A stretch of DNA of 64,000 bases from NCBI GenBank assembly GCA_003342895.1, contig PTFA01000086.1:456939-520938 (forward strand), given 5' to 3'. Each line of letters opens with the position of its first letter. Within the stretch, counting starts at the first letter, position 1. This document shows, piece by piece, positions 61,701 to 64,000 of this stretch. The notes beneath the pieces are model-generated. The model saw only the letters and a program-made list of their open reading frames with translations, had not been told where the DNA came from and did no database searches. The position numbers and the translations under genes were made by a program. The stretch comes from Casuarius casuarius (lineage: Eukaryota > Chordata > Aves > Casuariiformes > Casuariidae).

Positions 61701-64000
61701 TCATCACAGATGCACAGCAAGTTATTTTGGAGGCAGAATCAAAGACTGCACGCTGTATCTCTGCAACCCCATGCAGCTCAGAATTGGCAGCCCAGAACTT
61801 ATTTCCAATTTGAGTGGCTTGAATATGTATTCAAAATAAACTATTTAAATAATTGTTCCTATGGAAATGAAATATAAATAAAAGTAGAAGCTGAGACTGC
61901 AGGAAGATAATGTTGGACCAAATTCTGCTTCCTGCTTATTTATATGCAAAAGTAAGATAAGCCTCAACAGGAGTGAAACTGTGGGGTGCAGCTGTTGTAT
62001 ATAATCCAGCTTTCCTACAGGCCTGTAAAATCCACAGTCTCCAAAGATTGCTCTGCTCCAGCACCAGAAGTTTTATGATTCAGGGGCATGGTACATATGG
62101 TTCAGCATACACACCCCAATTTTCCATGCAACCTCCCCTGCTAGGATTACTAATACTTGTGGCATGAGTAGTTTGTACAGCAGCTGTGCGCGGGTTATGC
62201 AAGCATTTATGTACACATTGGAATAAAGGCACAAAATAATGGTTCTTTTGAGGTATTACTTTGCACCTGCCTGGACAGAGAAAATAAAACTATCCAAATT
62301 TGTGCCATTTAATTTTCCAGGTCAGAATCAGTTATTATTGTTCATTTTGAAAACAATGGATAGGTTTTATGTGCTTTTCATATATAACAATGTAAAAAAA
62401 TACATATTGTCTTTATCTTCAGTGAATACAAACAGCAGAGAACTAAAAAATACTCCAGAAGACATAAATATAAGTTAATAAAAAGAATCCTGATAGTGGA
62501 TTGTAGATGATGGAGTGTAGAAGGAAAGATTGCTGTTTATTTCAAGAAAACATTACAGCTAAGCAGACTTTCAGAGCCGCATTTCCAGGATGCCACAGCG
62601 TGCCTTAAGTCTTCTCCTAACAAGATGACCCACGACTGTGTTCGCAACATACTTTTTCACAAATGTATGCCTAAGATTTCAGATGTTCAGATGACATCAT
62701 TACCTGTGAAGACAAATGATGGGTTTACGCCAAAAGCCTTAACCAAATCAAATGCGTACGGAAAAATGTAATTGCACAAAATTAAAACTGAGTTTTGTTT
62801 GGGCTGCTTTGGCAATATATGGATGTAAAAGTGGTTCTGTGTTAAACAGTATTCATACATATATTTCTATGCTACAGAACTATATTACTTACATAAACTT
62901 ACAATATGCATACATTACTGGAGCGTACTGCCGTATGCATACCCACGCACACACTCATACCACCATACAATTATGTAAAAACATACATATATAACATATG
63001 CATATATTCATACTGTATGTAGGGTATGTGTAATACTGGCTTTTGCCCAGTATAATACCACATATGTTTCAATGATATGAACTCGGTTCTAATGTTGTCT
63101 GGAGTAAATAATAATAATTAAAAAATCCCCACAGAGATCTAGCTTTGTAAGTTAAGGCCTCAACTTGGCTCACCTTATGTACTTGTTGAACATTAGATTC
63201 AGCACTATAGTCCCAATTCATAAAGCCAGAGATGATTTATTATTTTTAGTTATTACTAGCATCTGCAGAAGTTATAATACCGTTTCATACCTAGAAGCCA
63301 ATTTCATATCTGTCTCTCCTCTGATCAGTAGCAATGAGAACCAATACTTCAGTTTTACAACATAATCAGCACGGTCCAAGCCAGCACAGTCCAGCCTAGA
63401 TCTGTTCAAATTCTTGGATTAGAGTTAATGTAACGGCTTATCCATAATGCGATTACTTTCATGTTGATGAATCTGTTCTCAGTAATAATGCTGAAGCGAT
63501 GAATAGAAACTTTAGATAAGGATAATCCCATATGATGTAATAAAATATGCAAGCTAATTATGCATTCTTATACAAATAATAATGCTATTATTTTTGTTAT
63601 ATAAGTGTTTTGCATGTGCAGAGCCCAGAAGCACAGTGAAAATTCCCAAAACACACACTACTTTAGTAAGAATATTTGGAAGAAGAAAGAAGTTTGCTAT
63701 AATTTCGGAGGGAGAATTTGTTCAAGACAAATGAAAGATGCAAAGCAGAATGGAGAAAAACATGGTTACAAGTGAAAAAGAGGACATCAAAGCAGGAAGG
63801 CAAGAAGCTTGGAACTGATTCAACAGAAAGGAGGGAAAAAAATGTTTCATGTCTGATTTCTAAAACCAGGCACGACATGAGTTTGTAAGCAAAAGCTATG
63901 CTTTTTACTGCCCATATGGTATATCTGAATGTAAATGGCCAAATTCTGCCCTGGCATATTGTCTAAGACGGGTACACAATGATCGTAACAGCACATATAA

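Larger units (their letters stand above)
54601..64000. other. Intergenic, no gene recognised
   Basis: No supported gene. Contains the adapter artefact near 58.7 kb, poly(T) near 57905-57920, a TA/CA-rich patch at about 62860-63010, and stretches that could be conserved regulatory sequence (54600-54860). If mammalian synteny holds, BMP7 lies further right on the plus strand and this is its far upstream region. Confidence 0.6.

Noticed and set aside
42000..64000. BMP7 coding exon, tRNA, CRISPR or bacterial-type system
   Set aside because: None visible; the sequence is ordinary vertebrate intergenic DNA apart from the items listed.

Overview
This is a vertebrate nuclear genomic window, most likely from a bird or another sauropsid. 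The basis is interspersed multi-exon genes with GT-AG introns, an AT-rich intergenic background, very few recognisable transposable elements, and a CpG-island promoter broken by a 305-base assembly gap. The species cannot be named from the sequence alone.

Two genes were reconstructed exon by exon, both on the minus strand. RAE1 (mRNA export / mitotic checkpoint WD40 protein) has 11 coding exons at 14991-23125. Its predicted product is 368 aa, the same length as the human protein. SPO11 (the topoisomerase-VI-like transesterase that makes meiotic DNA double-strand breaks) has 13 coding exons at 25172-41205. Its predicted product is 401 aa (human 396), with the catalytic tyrosine and the Toprim acidic residues present. 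The first SPO11 exon is the only weak part of that model. SPO11 lies directly upstream of RAE1 in tandem. This matches the mammalian 20q13 order BMP7-SPO11-RAE1-RBM38, so RBM38 is expected just left of base 1 and BMP7 beyond base 64000. Neither is visible here.

Layout: 1-260 is a GC-rich ~26-bp minisatellite, followed by a CpG-enriched zone to about 800. From about 800 to 13740 is non-coding, with one striking 35-bp perfect hairpin. RAE1 with its 3' UTR covers about 13.7-23.9 kb, with its CpG island and the gap at its 5' end. SPO11 covers about 24.5-41.2 kb, with a 30/90-bp tandem repeat carrying CCAAT and GC-box motifs just upstream of its putative start. From 41.6 kb to the right end I find no supported gene: AT-rich blocks, homopolymers, old MIR-like fragments and candidate conserved non-coding sequence.

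The most unexpected observation is at 58702-58776. The sequence matches an Illumina TruSeq-type adapter, then a 6-base index-like segment, ATCTC and 33 A's. This is almost certainly sequencing adapter built into the assembly, not biology. No novel biological system is supported in this window.
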